From: Strix aluco
Lineage: Eukaryota; Chordata; Aves; Strigiformes; Strigidae
Direction: 5' to 3'
DNA: 64,000 bases
Assembly (NCBI RefSeq): GCF_031877795.1
Contig: NC_133971.1
Span: 50,149,642 to 50,213,641, forward strand
The notes under the pieces are model-generated. The model saw only the letters and a program-made list of their open reading frames with translations, ran no database searches and was not told where the DNA came from. Made by a program: the position numbers and the translations under genes. Of the stretch, positions 47,017-60,875 are shown piece after piece. Position 1 is the first letter of the stretch. Each line of letters starts with the position of its first letter.

Positions 47017-50000
47017 CTAAGTATCTATCTACCAGTTGTGAAATAATGATACTCACCAGCAGTCCAAAGCGACCAGCAGGACTCAGGAAGCAAAACAAGC
47101 CTATTGCCTTATCTACCATCAAACCTGCCACAGAAAAAGTATCTATCTAATCACACACAAATGCCCCACATGCAGAAAACTGAAGGTACCCAGTGTGGTT
47201 GGTGGAGTGGTTTGCCACACCAACACTTACCATTGCCATGGCTGTTGTGCCGAAAAAAAAAGGCTTTCCTGAAATTAGCAGAAGGGGAAAGAGGTGGTGA
47301 GAACTGAGTGACAAATTTGGAATTGGAAAAAAGTATGGGATGAAGGTACTGTGAAGCATGAATTTTGTAGGTAAAAGGAAGGTGTCCATGTAACTCTAAT
47401 TGAGGAATGTCATAGATATCACCAACTGAGACAGCATAAATTTATAAGAATCCCTTTTCAGAAGTTTAGCATTGTGCTGCTGTAAGTATATATCCATTAT
47501 TATTTTTCTGCTGGCTAATCCTGAAACAGATCTTAGGATATCTTTACAAAATGCCACATTTTTTGCACACACTTGATTATTTAAAAGAAAAACATTGAAT
47601 GTGAACATACACAGGTGGTTACAGGCATATAAAGATTCTCTTATTCTGTATTGCAAATACTGTCAGCAAAGCACTTTTGATCTCAATTGCAAAAGAAAGA
47701 GGCAGACAAGCAGTAAGACGACATTTGGAATTTTTAAGTTAAAAACAAGAATTCCAGGAATGGTCCAAACAATCAGAGAACTGGAACAATAGGCTTCCAA
47801 CAGGAAAAAATAGAGAGAAATTCTGAACATCTGATCACTTATTTACATTACATGTTTCAATATGTGTAGAAAGATTGTTGCCTCAAAACCAGAAGAGAGA
47901 CTAGTAAAGTTGTAATGTTATACCTTTTATGCTAAAAACTTCATGCAAATACACTCCTTTCTAGTTAACCTTTGCTTACTCTTCCAGAGCCTCTCAGAAC
48001 TGAGCTGGCATGCTCAAGGTGGAATCCTTAGCTTTACTTTTGCCTACTGTAAACAAAAGTTCATAGGTACAGCTGTTAGCACACCTACTGAGGCAAATCT
48101 TGCTGCATAGCATAGCAGGGTAGAATATATGTGTATCTTCATCAGTAAACAGGAAACTAATTTTAGTGAAAAATACAAAAATCAAACTTTGAGTTAATAT
48201 GAAGTAAAACACTTCAAAATTATTGGACTGTATTATTTCAAAATTATTTCAATTTTGAAGTGGTTTAAATTGTTCACATTTTAATTTATAGTCATTTTCT
48301 TTGTATTATCTTTTTTAATATCAGTTATGAAGCAGTGAACAAAGAAATACCTGAATATAATTTCCTAACCTTTGTATTTAATTTACTGAATAAAATTTAA
48401 TAGACCCAATATGCCTACAGTAATTCTAATAACAAAAGTAATTATGAACAGAAATATAATACAATGATAACTTAAAAATATATACTGTAAAAATAAGGAA
48501 TAAAAACATATCTGCAAAGCTCTAAATTAAAAGTGAAGCATTAAAATTTGGCAAAAACACTTCAGCTAAAGTGAAAATAAAAATATGTAGAAATGCTGGA
48601 AATTTTCACCAATTGCATTTGTTTTTGCAGCCAGCTATGTGCTTTCTCTACATACAGGCATTACTGTCACCACATGACTCTTGGTATGTTAGGAAATCTT
48701 CAGCTCTGTGGTACCAAGGAGGGTGCAATTTCATTTTACGTATCTCTAGTGGCAACACTGGTTTTAAAGTTTCCCATCCTCCTTCAGTCTTGATTATTTA
48801 TTCCTGCCCTCATGTAGCTGTTCACTCCCTCCTGTGCTGAGCCAATGTTATGGTCTGTGAGAGCAATGGGAAATAATACAAAACCCCCCATCCCCTTAAA
48901 GAGGAAATATAGAGAGAGGAAGAAGGGAAGCAATGATAAAGTGTTGATTGTGCTCTTTCCACTCATTATTAATTAATTATTTGCCTCTGTAAAATTCATG
49001 TAAATATTGTCAATGCCTGTACAGTATCACTCTCTGAGTGACCATATGGCATGGTACTCTTCCCACTTAAAATCTAGACATCTGACAAGCCGGAGCAAAC
49101 CCCAGGTTAGCGTAACAAAACTGGATTCTTATAAAGAATATTAAGATAAAGTCTAATTAATGTAAGTGATATGACTTTGACTCCTAAACTTTGTGTTTAG
49201 ACTCTGTTGAATTAACGAATTAATGACCTGCATGGGGGTTACACCCACTTCTAGGCAGCATTGGCTGAAGAAGATGCTTGTTAGTTATAGTATTAAAACA
49301 AAGAAGGAATTCTCAGAGAAGCAGATGGGAAAGGAACCGAATCACCTTTTTCTCAGTCACATCAATATTGCTATTCCTTCTGACCCCAGAAAAGACAAGA
49401 AAAAACACTATTCTCCACCTTTGAGGTCTCTGGCTGCAAAGCATTATAGGAATCCTACATAAATTATCATTGATTCTTAACTTATTGTATGTTGTTATAG
49501 AACCTACAATGAATACTTCATGTCAATGATGCTTATATAGTCCTAAGATTTCTACAGCAAAGGTAATAAGCTTGAAGAATATTTTGCAGAATCTTATTCA
49601 ACTGAAGAAACATGGTGTAATGGATGGGTGTTTACTTTTCAGCTGAAGTCACTGTAAGATAAAAGACTTTATCCTAATGCAGATATAACAGAGAATGGAA
49701 AAAGTAAACTATCTGTCTGTGAAAAAATGTAAAGGATTTATGGAATGGTTGGAGAGACTTCTGCACAATGTATAGGCCAAAGCAAGCTTTTGTTTTTGAT
49801 CAAGAGACAGGATATGCTGAAACAGCTACAGACTCTTTGCCAGCACATGGTAAGAAAAACACATCAGTTGGTGGAGACACAATTATGACTTTACCACGTG
49901 TTTGGAGACACTTGATCCCAGACCTATTCACTTTTGTGTTTTAGCACTTCAGCATTTATCATCTTAGGCTCTTTAACAGAGCTGTACCATAGTCTTACAT

Positions 50001-51241
50001 ATATTTAAACAAACCAGCTGCATGCCCAAACTTCTCAGAAAGATTATACAACATATACTGCCATATGAGTGTCAGAAGAAAGTCCACCATTTGAGTCTCT
50101 ATCTATCAGCTTGCTGTTGCTTAAAATAGATGACACAAGATTCAGAAAAACACATAAAAATTGCTCCAGTAAAATGGATGATTCATTCAGTTGTAATACC
50201 AGGGAAGACAAGAGGTCCCTTTGGGTTCAGTGATCCTACAGTTAATTCATCTGGGTTTGATAGGTGAGAGTAAGACTGTGGTCAGAGGCAGCAGGAGGTT
50301 TTGCAGACTGGAAATCATGGGATTAGAGAGTCTTGAGAAGAAAGCTTAGTTCAAGTTTTATGTTCCATTATTGTTCAGTAACAGATAAATGTTCTATTAT
50401 TATTCAGTAACAAATAAAGCCAAACCCCTCAAAACATAGCTAAACTATACAGTTACAGGGCATGCTGTATTTCACAGGTCAGCAACTCTTTTCTATGCTC
50501 CGGGGTCATGGAAAAGCAGAGATACTCTTTGAGGGCATATTGACATACTCCAGGTCCTATAAAAAACTAAGGAGCAGCACAAGGTTGCTGTCTTGAATTA
50601 CCCTTTCACATTTTCTGTATTGCACCTGTTTCTGCATCTCCTCTCAGGAGCCTCTTTTCGTTTCCACTTTTTCTTGTGGCTTATCTGCCTTACCCTTGCA
50701 CTTTTTAATGGATTGCTAAAGCTGAATTCTCCCAAGACCAGAGAAGAGAGACAGGAGACACTCTGACACAATCAGACAGCACAGATCCTTAGACTGATGA
50801 GCAATCTGTCAAGCTGTCATACATGAATGTCAAAACCTAGGAGGAGACCTTATAAAGGTCATGTGTTATGGTAAAAGCTATCCAGTTCTGAAGGGCATCT
50901 TATGACATGGACAGAGCAAGTGGCTGTCCCTCTCCAGGCAGGTAAGTCAAAGTAATAACAAGTAGAAGCAACAACTTCTAAAGGCTACTAAAATGGCACA
51001 ATGGACATGGATAGTCCATCCATTTGCCGAACAAAATATTTGGTACAAAAGGAAAGAGAAGGGAAGAAAATATAGGGCTTTTGAGCATTAAAAAAGCAAT
51101 CAGAATTTTTCACCTGCACAGAGCAGTAGATTTTGCTGTAGTCTTACTCAGAGAATGAGTTATCTTAGTTGAAATAGATACTTAATTTTCTCCATAAATA
51201 GAGAGAGAGAGAGAGAGATAGATTAGATAGATAGATAGATG

Positions 51242-51285
<44 letters not shown>

Positions 51286-54200
51286 TTTAATTCTCCATAA
51301 TTTTGAACTCCGTTGATGGCAAAGGGCTGTCTATTAAGTATCTTTGTCATAAACAAATGACTGAATCAGAAATACATTTGATCTGTAACTGCTGTAACTG
51401 CAATTGTTAAAAGTTATTTTGTGAGCTGTAGGAAATGCACATATAATTTTGAATTTTTGAAGTTAGTTGTTTTTATGTTTCCATTTCCATGGTATTGTAC
51501 TGAATAGCTTATACTTTTGGATCCAGTTAAAATAGCCACTTTTTTAAGCATATAGTCTTTTTTCTTGAGACTCAAAATATAATTGCTCTAGCCACATGAA
51601 GAAAACTCTCCCAATGTGATCAGCATGAAAAAACCTCTTGAGAGTAATCAAGTTACATCACTTACAGTGATGTGGATTATATAAACCAGATTTTAATCCT
51701 AGAAAGAAATAGTAGAAAGGTCTTAAAATAAACCATTTTGTTATATGAAGATCCATAGTGACAGCAAAAATTACGGAGGATGGAAGGAAATAAATTCATA
51801 CAAGAAGAATCAAGATTGGTATTCATATAAGGGTTAAAGCACTCATTTTCTCCTTAGATGAAATTATAATAACATATGCAATGTGGTTATGATATCACGA
51901 CTCCCATAAACACAATCTATTAGATTTTTTTTAAATGACTGCATATACCAATGTTTATTTATTAGAATACAGTTGGCATGGCTGAGTGATGGAAAACAAT
52001 TAAAACTTTCCAAATCTTAAATAGATTTATCCGGTCCTAAATAATAACTCATCTGGAAAGTCAGAGATAGTTTATGTTACTGCATTAAAGAGGGCAAAAA
52101 CTTCAAGAAAAGTATCTGTAGAGCTTGAATTTTGTTCTTTATGCATATATGTAATTAAGGAACTAAGAGCAGACACTAAGCCCATTTACTAATTTACAAA
52201 TGAACCCTCCAGCTCAGTGGCACAAGAGGGCAGCCTGTTGGCTTTTATGCTAAACTTCATACCCACTGAATTACCCAACTCTAGTAGATTACTCATTTTT
52301 TTATTTATCTGGGTTTCCATAATGCAATCATTACAAGCCATCCAAATATCTTAATAGCTTATGTTATGCCTATCAATGCTAAATGGCAGATAATCTTACT
52401 AGTATTATCAGCATACTTGTCCAAAGAAGAAACTTTTTTCAGTCTCTCCTTCTTCTCACTTTTGAACCTGTTGACCCATTTCAGCCTGTTTGGTAAAACT
52501 AGACATCTCAAAGATATTTAATTACCCAGATGTTACTTATCTACAGAAAGAGAAAATAAAAACTGGTGTTCTTGCTGGGGGAACAGCTATTCCCCGTTCC
52601 CTTTGGCGTGGGGTTGCTGGCCATTCATCCCATGTGCATTGACTGACCCCTTGGCACATGGCACTGCCTAACTCATTATCTCATTGCTAATTCTAGCTTG
52701 TGTTTCTCCCCTCTCCTTAGAAACACAGGGGAAAAAAAAAAAAAACATAGAGGCAAGTGCTGAACTGGATACACTGCCAGCACAGGAAGATCTCAAGTTA
52801 CTGAGATGCAGATCTCATGGGATGCTGGAATGGAAACTAGCTTATTGTAAGAAAAGGTGTTAGGTGACAGAGCATACAGATTTGGAGGCAATCAGGCTTC
52901 ATTAATTCTGCTGGTCATGGAATAACTTGTCCTCCCTTCTAGTTTACTTACTGTGTTTCAGCAAGTATGTGGAACAACTATTCTGATAGCATCTTCTGAA
53001 CTGGGCAAATATTTAGGAACTGCGTTCTAACATAGGTTCTCTTTTACTAGTTGGTATGCATTAGATGGTGGTGTCATGCGATACTGCTGCTCAAAAGTAA
53101 TGCTTGGCTAAAGTAGTTCAGATAAGAATGGGTGATCATTCCAGTTCCAGGAAACAACACATATGTCCAGCTGTGTGTAAAGGAGGAAACAAATACATTT
53201 ACAAATTCCAAATAAGGGAGGTTTCAACTTCAAAAATGTCCCTGTTGCAACATGTAACTGCCTTCCCACCCTTAAAATAGCTCAGACAGATAATTTCTCC
53301 CTTTTAGAGTCATTTGTTTACCTCTATTTAACAGGAAATCTGATGAATATCATGCAGCTGCCTGCATTCCCCTTGCAGCTGGAATAAATTTAGATTTATT
53401 CAGATTATTTAGGACTAGAAATATTAGTACACCATCACTCTTCTCAAAATTGAATGTACCAAACTGACACTTTAACCAACATATGTTTTGTTTGCCTTCA
53501 TAACTGCCAATCAGCTTAGCAATGGACCAAATCCCAAGTTAGGGTGTGCCAGTGCTCAGTGAAATGTGAAAAGCACCAGGTCAGTAGGAGCTTCAGGGTA
53601 TGCAGCACCTTCCAGAACCACCTATTTTGGTGTCATGGATGTTTGCATCTTGTCACTGAGTGGTTAACAAGGGTATACTTGACCACATGATATGCTCAGG
53701 AAGACACATTGACCCAGGCACTGGTTGTTGGGCTTGCTTTAACACTTAACCCTCATTTCTTTCCTCAGCACCTCTAGTGATCATCTTCTCATGTATTACC
53801 CTGCTTTGGTGGATAGACTCTCGAAAGCCTAGCTCTCCAATCCACTGGAGAAGAAGCTGGGCTGTGAAATCCAGACAGCAGGAAGGCACTCCAATCCTTT
53901 TTTCTTGTTCTAAACCTTGTTCGACATTTGCATTTTTCTGAACTCTGGAAGCCCAATTCACAGAAGTAGGTAGATGGAGACCAGCAATTCCTTGTATTAA
54001 GGCAGAGCCTCTTGTTAGTACATTCATCTACAGCTGTGTAGAAAACAGGCAGGTATTTTTTCTGTGTGAAGAGAATTTTAATTTTGACTGCTTCTCTGAG
54101 GACTTTACTGTTTGGAAACAGAAACTGCTACCTAGAAAAAAGAACAGTAAAAGCAGAGCTCAAAGCTAGTTTATGACCTAGGCTTATGGCAATAGTAGTT

Positions 54201-57200
54201 AGGTGTTCAAATGCCTTTTAAACATGGCCTTATGGACGTTCTTGTCTTTGCACACACAGCCATGTTTTGAACCACTTAGGAATGTTATGATTTGTGGTTT
54301 GATATGGCCTGTGGTTTCAAAATGATGCTGAGTTTGTCATTGAAATTATCCTCAAGAGACAGATAGATCTGTTTAGATCATTCCTTGCCAGTCTTTACAC
54401 TCTTTAGAGGAGTTTGTGCAAACTTTAACATCTAAGACGCTTCCAGAATTACAGCAGTTCCAAAAGAACACAAGAGTACAAAAATGCTTGGAGCAACACT
54501 GGAAAATTTGATCACAGGGTTCAGCCCTCCATCCTACTTTCAAGACCCTTTATGAAACTTGCATAAACCTTAGTCCAGTTAAATAAATACTCAGTTAAAT
54601 AAAGTTACACTAACTTCACAGCAAGATCTAGCTTTCAGTTTCAATCATTCCTGTCACAGTCCTATGCACTGCATAGGATGCAAGGATGACAAGAAAGCTG
54701 GTTCGATCAGTACTGCTCAGTCTCAGAAACATAGATTGCAGGTTTATTGGTTTCCTTCCCAATGCTCAGCTACACAGACTGATAGCTCCCACTGATTCTG
54801 TGTGGAGTCCTGAATGGTTGACACTGCTGAAAAGTTCGACTCTGTATTTTGTTAAAACTAGTGTGATTTTTTTTTTGAAACCCACATCCTCTATGGTCAG
54901 TGCTCTGGATTTCCTGATCCCACCATTTCCTGGTACCAAAGACCAGAAAGAGCAATTTGCAGATGGTATAAACTAGCAAAATCAAGTCCGTCTTGTAACC
55001 TCTCCCTACAACCTTCATACCCTAAATTAAGTTAGAGGAATATGAAGAGTGATATAAAGATATAATTTTTTATATAAACAAATAATGGTAACCATAAGCA
55101 CAGCCACCTTTCTCCCTGTATAACATTAACTGCCACCTGAAATTAAGAATCTTCTCTATCTTTTGAAAATATTGGAATTTTGTTATTGCATTATACAGAA
55201 AATAAGAATGCTCCACTTGTATTAATTTGAGATGTTACATACTGAAACAATAATCTTTTATAGTGGTTTTAATACAAGATAGATGAATGTGGTGGATGAT
55301 GTATGTTTTCAAACGGAGAAAAAAACATGCAAATTAAGTGAAGGTCAAATTTCTTGTGGTTGAACCCATGAAGGAAATACAGAACATGTTTTGTTTGTTG
55401 GATCTTGGGGGAACACACTGTTTTTATGGTGGAGTAGTCATATTACACTAAAGCAAGCATTGTAATGTACTACATTTCAAAATCACATATTTATAAAATA
55501 GGGAATGTACTGACATCCAACATAGTCACTCTCAATCACAAAAACTGGAAACACTTCTGAAAAGTGAAAACTTGAAAAATCGCACCTTTATTTTTTAGAT
55601 GATAAAATACAAAGGAGGAAAAACCCTCCACTGAATGCTGATATAAATCTTCATATCACTAGGATCTAATAGTGAAAATCTATCATACATGACTTCCTTA
55701 CATGAGTCTAAACCAGACTGGTCATTCAAAATGGCTACGTTTGAAACATCCTGTCTTGCTAAACCCCACTACCCTCTTCATGATCCAGGTCTTCATGATG
55801 CAGTATTTCACCTTACTTGTGTTTCATTAGAGAAATGTATGATAAAAATAAACATTGTACATCATCTTTATTGAATATGACTTGGCAGGCATTTTGTAAC
55901 TTTTACTAGCGAAATTAAAAAAGATGATATCTTAAGACAATTACAGTTCAAAAGTGGTTAGGAGGAGAGGCTGGAAACTTTTCAAACTTTGAAAATTGTT
56001 CCTGTTGCATTCAGGGAGAAAACCAAGATCCTCCAAAATTTCCTGCAAAGAAACAGAGAATGAGAAGCTCAGAGTAGAGAATAACATTTTGTTATTGGCT
56101 CTACTATTTGACTGCACAGCATCAGCAGTCCATGCATAGGTGCTGCTTTGGGAGGTCCTTTGGTTTGAACCAAAAACTGCATGCACCGTCAGCAAGAATT
56201 CCTATCAACTCTGATTCACTCAGTAACAGCTGTGGCTGCAACTAATCACTATTTTCCAAAACTCCAAATTTCAAAATTCCAAATTTCCAAAACTCAAAAA
56301 TTCCTAACCTGCTGAATGATGCTTCTCTTCCAAGATAAACAAGCCGTTCTGCATTAATTTATGAGTGGTTGCATTTGGGAATTACTATGTAGTAGGGAAT
56401 TACGACATTTCTAAATAAACAATGATGCTGAGCATGAAAATGCTGGCCTCTGTTTGTGATCCATTGAAACACAGATGGATCTGAATATTCCTAAAGGAGA
56501 AGTAAGTCAAGCTCATTAGTTTTAGGGATACAAATAAACACAGTGTGTTTCTAATCATATCAGTGAGTCACAGGAGAGTGTTGAATTAATAGGATACTTT
56601 ATGAGCCTGAAGTCTGTCAACCTCTTCAGAAAACAGTGTGCTTGTCCCTCATCCTTTCCCCAAGCGCAAGATGATCACTAAACAGCATTAGTCCATCATC
56701 ACATACAAAACAGTTTAGGTTACAATTCTTAATCTCCTTTATACAGGTACATTTATACTGTCACTAAATAAGCACTGCACAAGGAAGTAACACAGCCTCT
56801 TTGCTGGTTGTGCCAAGTGGTATGAGTGCTGTGTGTGGTGGAGCTTAAGAAGGGTACTACTACATAAGTAGATCTGAAAACACGCGAGTCACACCTACTC
56901 AGACCACCTCAAGCTCAAAAACATTTAAAAATCTAATTTTCAAGACTATCCTCATAATAAAAGGTACAGAGAAGAGAACATATTTAAACAAAACTCAAAC
57001 TTCAAAACAGGGATTCAAGTATGGTGGTCTTCAAAACTTCTTACAGATCAACGTTTTTCAGGCAATTACTTCTTCATTAGGGACATATGATTTTTCAGAT
57101 TAGAAGTACACTTTAGACAGCTACAACTCAAACTTCCTGATTGCTTAACTTTTGTAAGATTCTATTCATTAAGAAAACACAGGAAATAGAATAGAGGTTA

Positions 57201-60200
57201 CCTAAATTGGAAGTTTTGTGTGGGTATCTGTTTTGGGGGGAGGTTGTTGTTTTAAACTGCAGAGACACCATGATAAATTAAGTTTAATGATGACAGCTGT
57301 GATTATTCCTCAGTTGCCACATTATGGTAGACCATGTGTACGTTGCACAGTCGTCTTAGCAAAACTGCCATGTAAGTAAGGCTGTGGTTTTTTCAGCTTG
57401 GACAAAGTACCTTTTCACAGTTAGAAAAAGAGTTTAGAGAAGTAGTAGGAAAATAAATTATTGTCCTTTTATCTATCTATCTAATCTCCCCCAAGACCGC
57501 TCCTTCACACTAGTTTAGAAATTTCACAAGTTAACAAATTTCCAGTAGATCTCTGATCCCATTTTCCTCCATAAGGATCAACAACTTCCTTGCTTCACAT
57601 TCCTCTCTCTGCTAGTCCCTCTACCCAAACAATTCCATAACCAGAAAGACACATGAAATACCATTTAACTGTAAGCTTATACTAAAACAGTGCACTAATA
57701 AAACTAACACAACTTTTACATATTCACTCCAAGACAAAGAAGTTTTATAGTTCTCATTTGGACCTGCATACTTTGGCAAATACACTAGCATAACTCATGC
57801 AAATTCTCTAACATTAATAAAATTTATTTTATTCTAGAGCAATTACTGTATTCACAAAATAGAATAAATGCAGGTTTCGTATTAAGACTTCATTTATGGT
57901 GGAAAAGTCTTCCACCTGGAGTAACATTCCAGAGCAGTCTGAAGAGAAAATTTCCCCCATAGTCCTCCGCAGTGGCTTGATAGGATCTATATTGTTTATC
58001 CAATCAAATGGCTCTGCAGCAAAGTCACAGCCCTTCCTGATTTTCTTATCTGGCAGTCCTCCAGCAAACTTCACCCTGTGCAGCAGAGTCTCCCAGTAGC
58101 ATTTTCATTCTTACTCTCCCATCCTACATTCGTGAGTCATTATTTCTTTTTTTCTTCAGAAATTTCTTCATGTGCCTGTTCTTCCCATGACTTTCTCCAC
58201 CACCTCTCTCTCAAACTATTCTTCCCAAACTGTCCTCAATTCCCATTCTCTCCTTTTCAAGGAAGTCCCTTTTTTGTTTCTACTCCTATCCCAAAGTTTT
58301 CCATTTCTTTCCTTTGAATTCATTAAATTAATGTGTTTTGTCAAAAACAGACTCTTGCCCGATTCCAAGCAAGGAAGCTAAATGGCCCCTCATGCAGAAA
58401 AACTGGAGTTACAGTTGCCTTTCCAGCTAAATGGGGTGTCTGCAGCTCCGCATGTGTGCTGTGAGCCAGCAGTTTAGACAATCTGCCTAAACCCTGTGAA
58501 CCCTAGCTGTCCATCAGACCACCTATCAGAAAATGCTCCACTTGAACTGCCTCCCCAAAACTCTCACCTGCTAAATCTTTACAAGGAAGGATAAGATCTC
58601 TAAGAAAATTCTGAAGGATGGAATAGATTTTTTTTATACTGAAACTCAGAAACTCTAGGGAGGGGAAAAGAGAACAACTTTCTTAAGGCAAAGGAAACAT
58701 ATGGTGTAATAATTAACTTGGGGACAACATAAAATCATATTACAATATATTTGCACTGGCCCTGTGCTGAAACTCTGTGTGCTAAATAGGTCTTTGTTTG
58801 GTCATTAGTCACTGAAACTCTCAAACACTCAGCACAATGTTTAAATGTAATAAAAAGACCAAATAAGTGGAAAGTCACTGGCAGCACATCATCTGGCAAT
58901 GGACTGTCTCTTTTTTCTTTACTGTTCTCCCTAACTTGAAACATCCCACATTCAGCCTCCCCACTGCTGTCCAGACACAGCTCTGCTTTTGCCATCCATC
59001 GTGGGGTGGGTCTGAAGTGTGAAGCCACAGCAGCACATCCTCAGCCCTTGTAGGGTTCTCAGTGTCATGGGGCTGCGTGCAGTCCCCATCTGAACTGGAA
59101 AGAAAGGGGAAGAAGAGCAATTGCATGACTGAACCACAAGAAGCAGGCAGACACACACACATGCTGTGCATTGCAGGGCTCACCAGAGGCTGCAGTTTCC
59201 TTAGCTCTCCTAATCAATCCAGTGCTAGTGGTGCCATCTCCAGCAAACGGAGATACAACCCACAGGACCAGCCTGGGAGGAAGTGTGTGCTTTCACTTTG
59301 AAAACTCACTTATAATCCCTTTCGTCTCCATGAGTGATTCTAGTCCTTTCAAATGGTGCAATCTTCCCAACATATTTGAATGGCTAATTTGGAATTTCAT
59401 TGCTAAAAAATGATGAGGAAGGCCAGTGGGAATGACAAGGAGAGGCATTTGAAATTCCACAAGCATGTCCTCCTAAGAACAGGTATGACCGCCACAGTGC
59501 ACGTCAAAGAGCGAGTGGACATTATGCACCATTACAGTCAAACTCAGAGAGGAACACATAACAGCTGAATTGCTAAGTACACCTCTAAAGTATGAAACAA
59601 CCTGTTATTTTCATTCTTGTTTTTGATCAAGAGACTTTGTGTTGCTTATATGCTTTTATATTTCAGTTCTTAGGAACCTAAATAATACCTAAAAACTTTA
59701 AAAACTGGATACCAAGCAAACTTAGTGACTTTGGAATATTGTTTATTCATTTCGTGGACAGAAGAGAAATTTTCTTAAAGGGAAATACCATTTGGGAATC
59801 TCAGACTCTTGTCACTGAAATGAACATATACACTGAAGGAATCCAACCCTCCTCTCCTTTTAGCCTGTAATTTACCTAGTAGGTAGTACTAGGGTAGGTG
59901 GCTAAGGGAAAGGGGAGGCTAGGGATCTCATCTGTTACCACTATGCACCTTGAATATTCACACCACCAGCAGCCCTATTACATGTTTTGAGTCAACAAGC
60001 GCACAAACATGGTGTAAGTAGTATCTTAGGTTTGCAAACACTTTGAATACCGTGTAGTACTAAGAAACAGCAAGTTTTCTCTTTTCCTATATTCAAATCC
60101 ATTTGCTTCCTTCTTGTGTCTTTCTGTTACTGCTTCCTCATCACTCAAGCCAGATTTAGATACCTGTTTGTCAGAAAAGTAAAATTAGACCAACCAGCAA

Positions 60201-60650
60201 CTGCCAGAAAAAAACACCTATTTTAGAAGCAGTTTAAAGCTCACTGCCTTTAACTGAAAAAGATCTGGTTTTGCAAAGGTTTGTCCATTTTCCTATATAT
60301 ATCAGTTAACCTAACAAATTATTTCACAATTCTGTCACACATTTATCCCTAGATTATAAAATAACCTGTTTTAGCTCCTTCTTCTTTTACAACCTTATCC
60401 TTTGTTTTCCTTCTGGCTTTTCTTTTGGGCAGCACTGTTTTTAAGCTGCTCTGCAAACTACCAATTTCTTTTCACCCAAACCCTCTCCTGAATACTTCCT
60501 TCTTGGAAAAACTAAGTGAGATTTAGCAGGAAGCCCTTCATTGTACATAGTTATGAAAGAATGAATCATGTCTTCATGCATGATGCAAAGCCCTATTGAG
60601 TTACTACCCTATCATCTTCTCTTCCCTCATCCTACTACCTGTCTTACTAT
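47017..60650. other. Intergenic flank upstream of LVRN, middle part
   Basis: Contains the GATA microsatellite at 51201-51285 and an A run near 52732-52745. Two minus-strand open frames, at 53746-54027 and 57829-58095, are discussed as findings. No exon of AP3S1, the expected upstream neighbour from the mammalian gene order, was recognised. Confidence 0.65.
51201..51285. repeat. Compound microsatellite (GA)n then (GATA)n
   Basis: About nine GA units (51201-51218) run into roughly 16 GATA units to 51285, with one GATT and one GATG interruption. On the minus strand this produces an artificial reading frame of Ile-Tyr-Leu-Ser repeats. Confidence 0.97.
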
Positions 60651-60875
60651 TGTCTTGGTTTTGGTTGGGATAGAGTTAATTTTCTTCAAAGTAGCTCCTA
60701 TGGCCTATGTTTTGGATTTGTGACCAAGCCACCCTAGATAGCACATCTATATTTCAGTTACTGATGAGCAGTGCTTACACAGTGTCAAGGCCTTTCCTCA
60801 CGCTGCCCTATCAGCAATTAGGCTGGGAGTGCACAATAAGCTGGGAGGGGACACAGCCTGGACAGCTGTAATCTG
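60651..60875 (+). mobile_element. Partial LTR-like sequence of an avian endogenous retrovirus
   Basis: Starts TGTCTTGGTTTTGGTTGGGA and continues through AGAGTTAATTTTCTTC, a GAGCAGTGCTTACACAG box, TCAAGGCC and [17 protein letters not shown] recall this pattern from LTRs that are widespread in neoavian genomes. The 3' part with the expected TATA region and terminal CA is not recognisable, and no internal retroviral genes lie next to it, so it is a truncated solo LTR. The family name cannot be given without a library search. Confidence 0.65.

Noticed and set aside
51165..51356. Minus-strand frame with Tyr-Leu-Ser-Ile repeats
   Set aside because: It is the translation of the GATA microsatellite.
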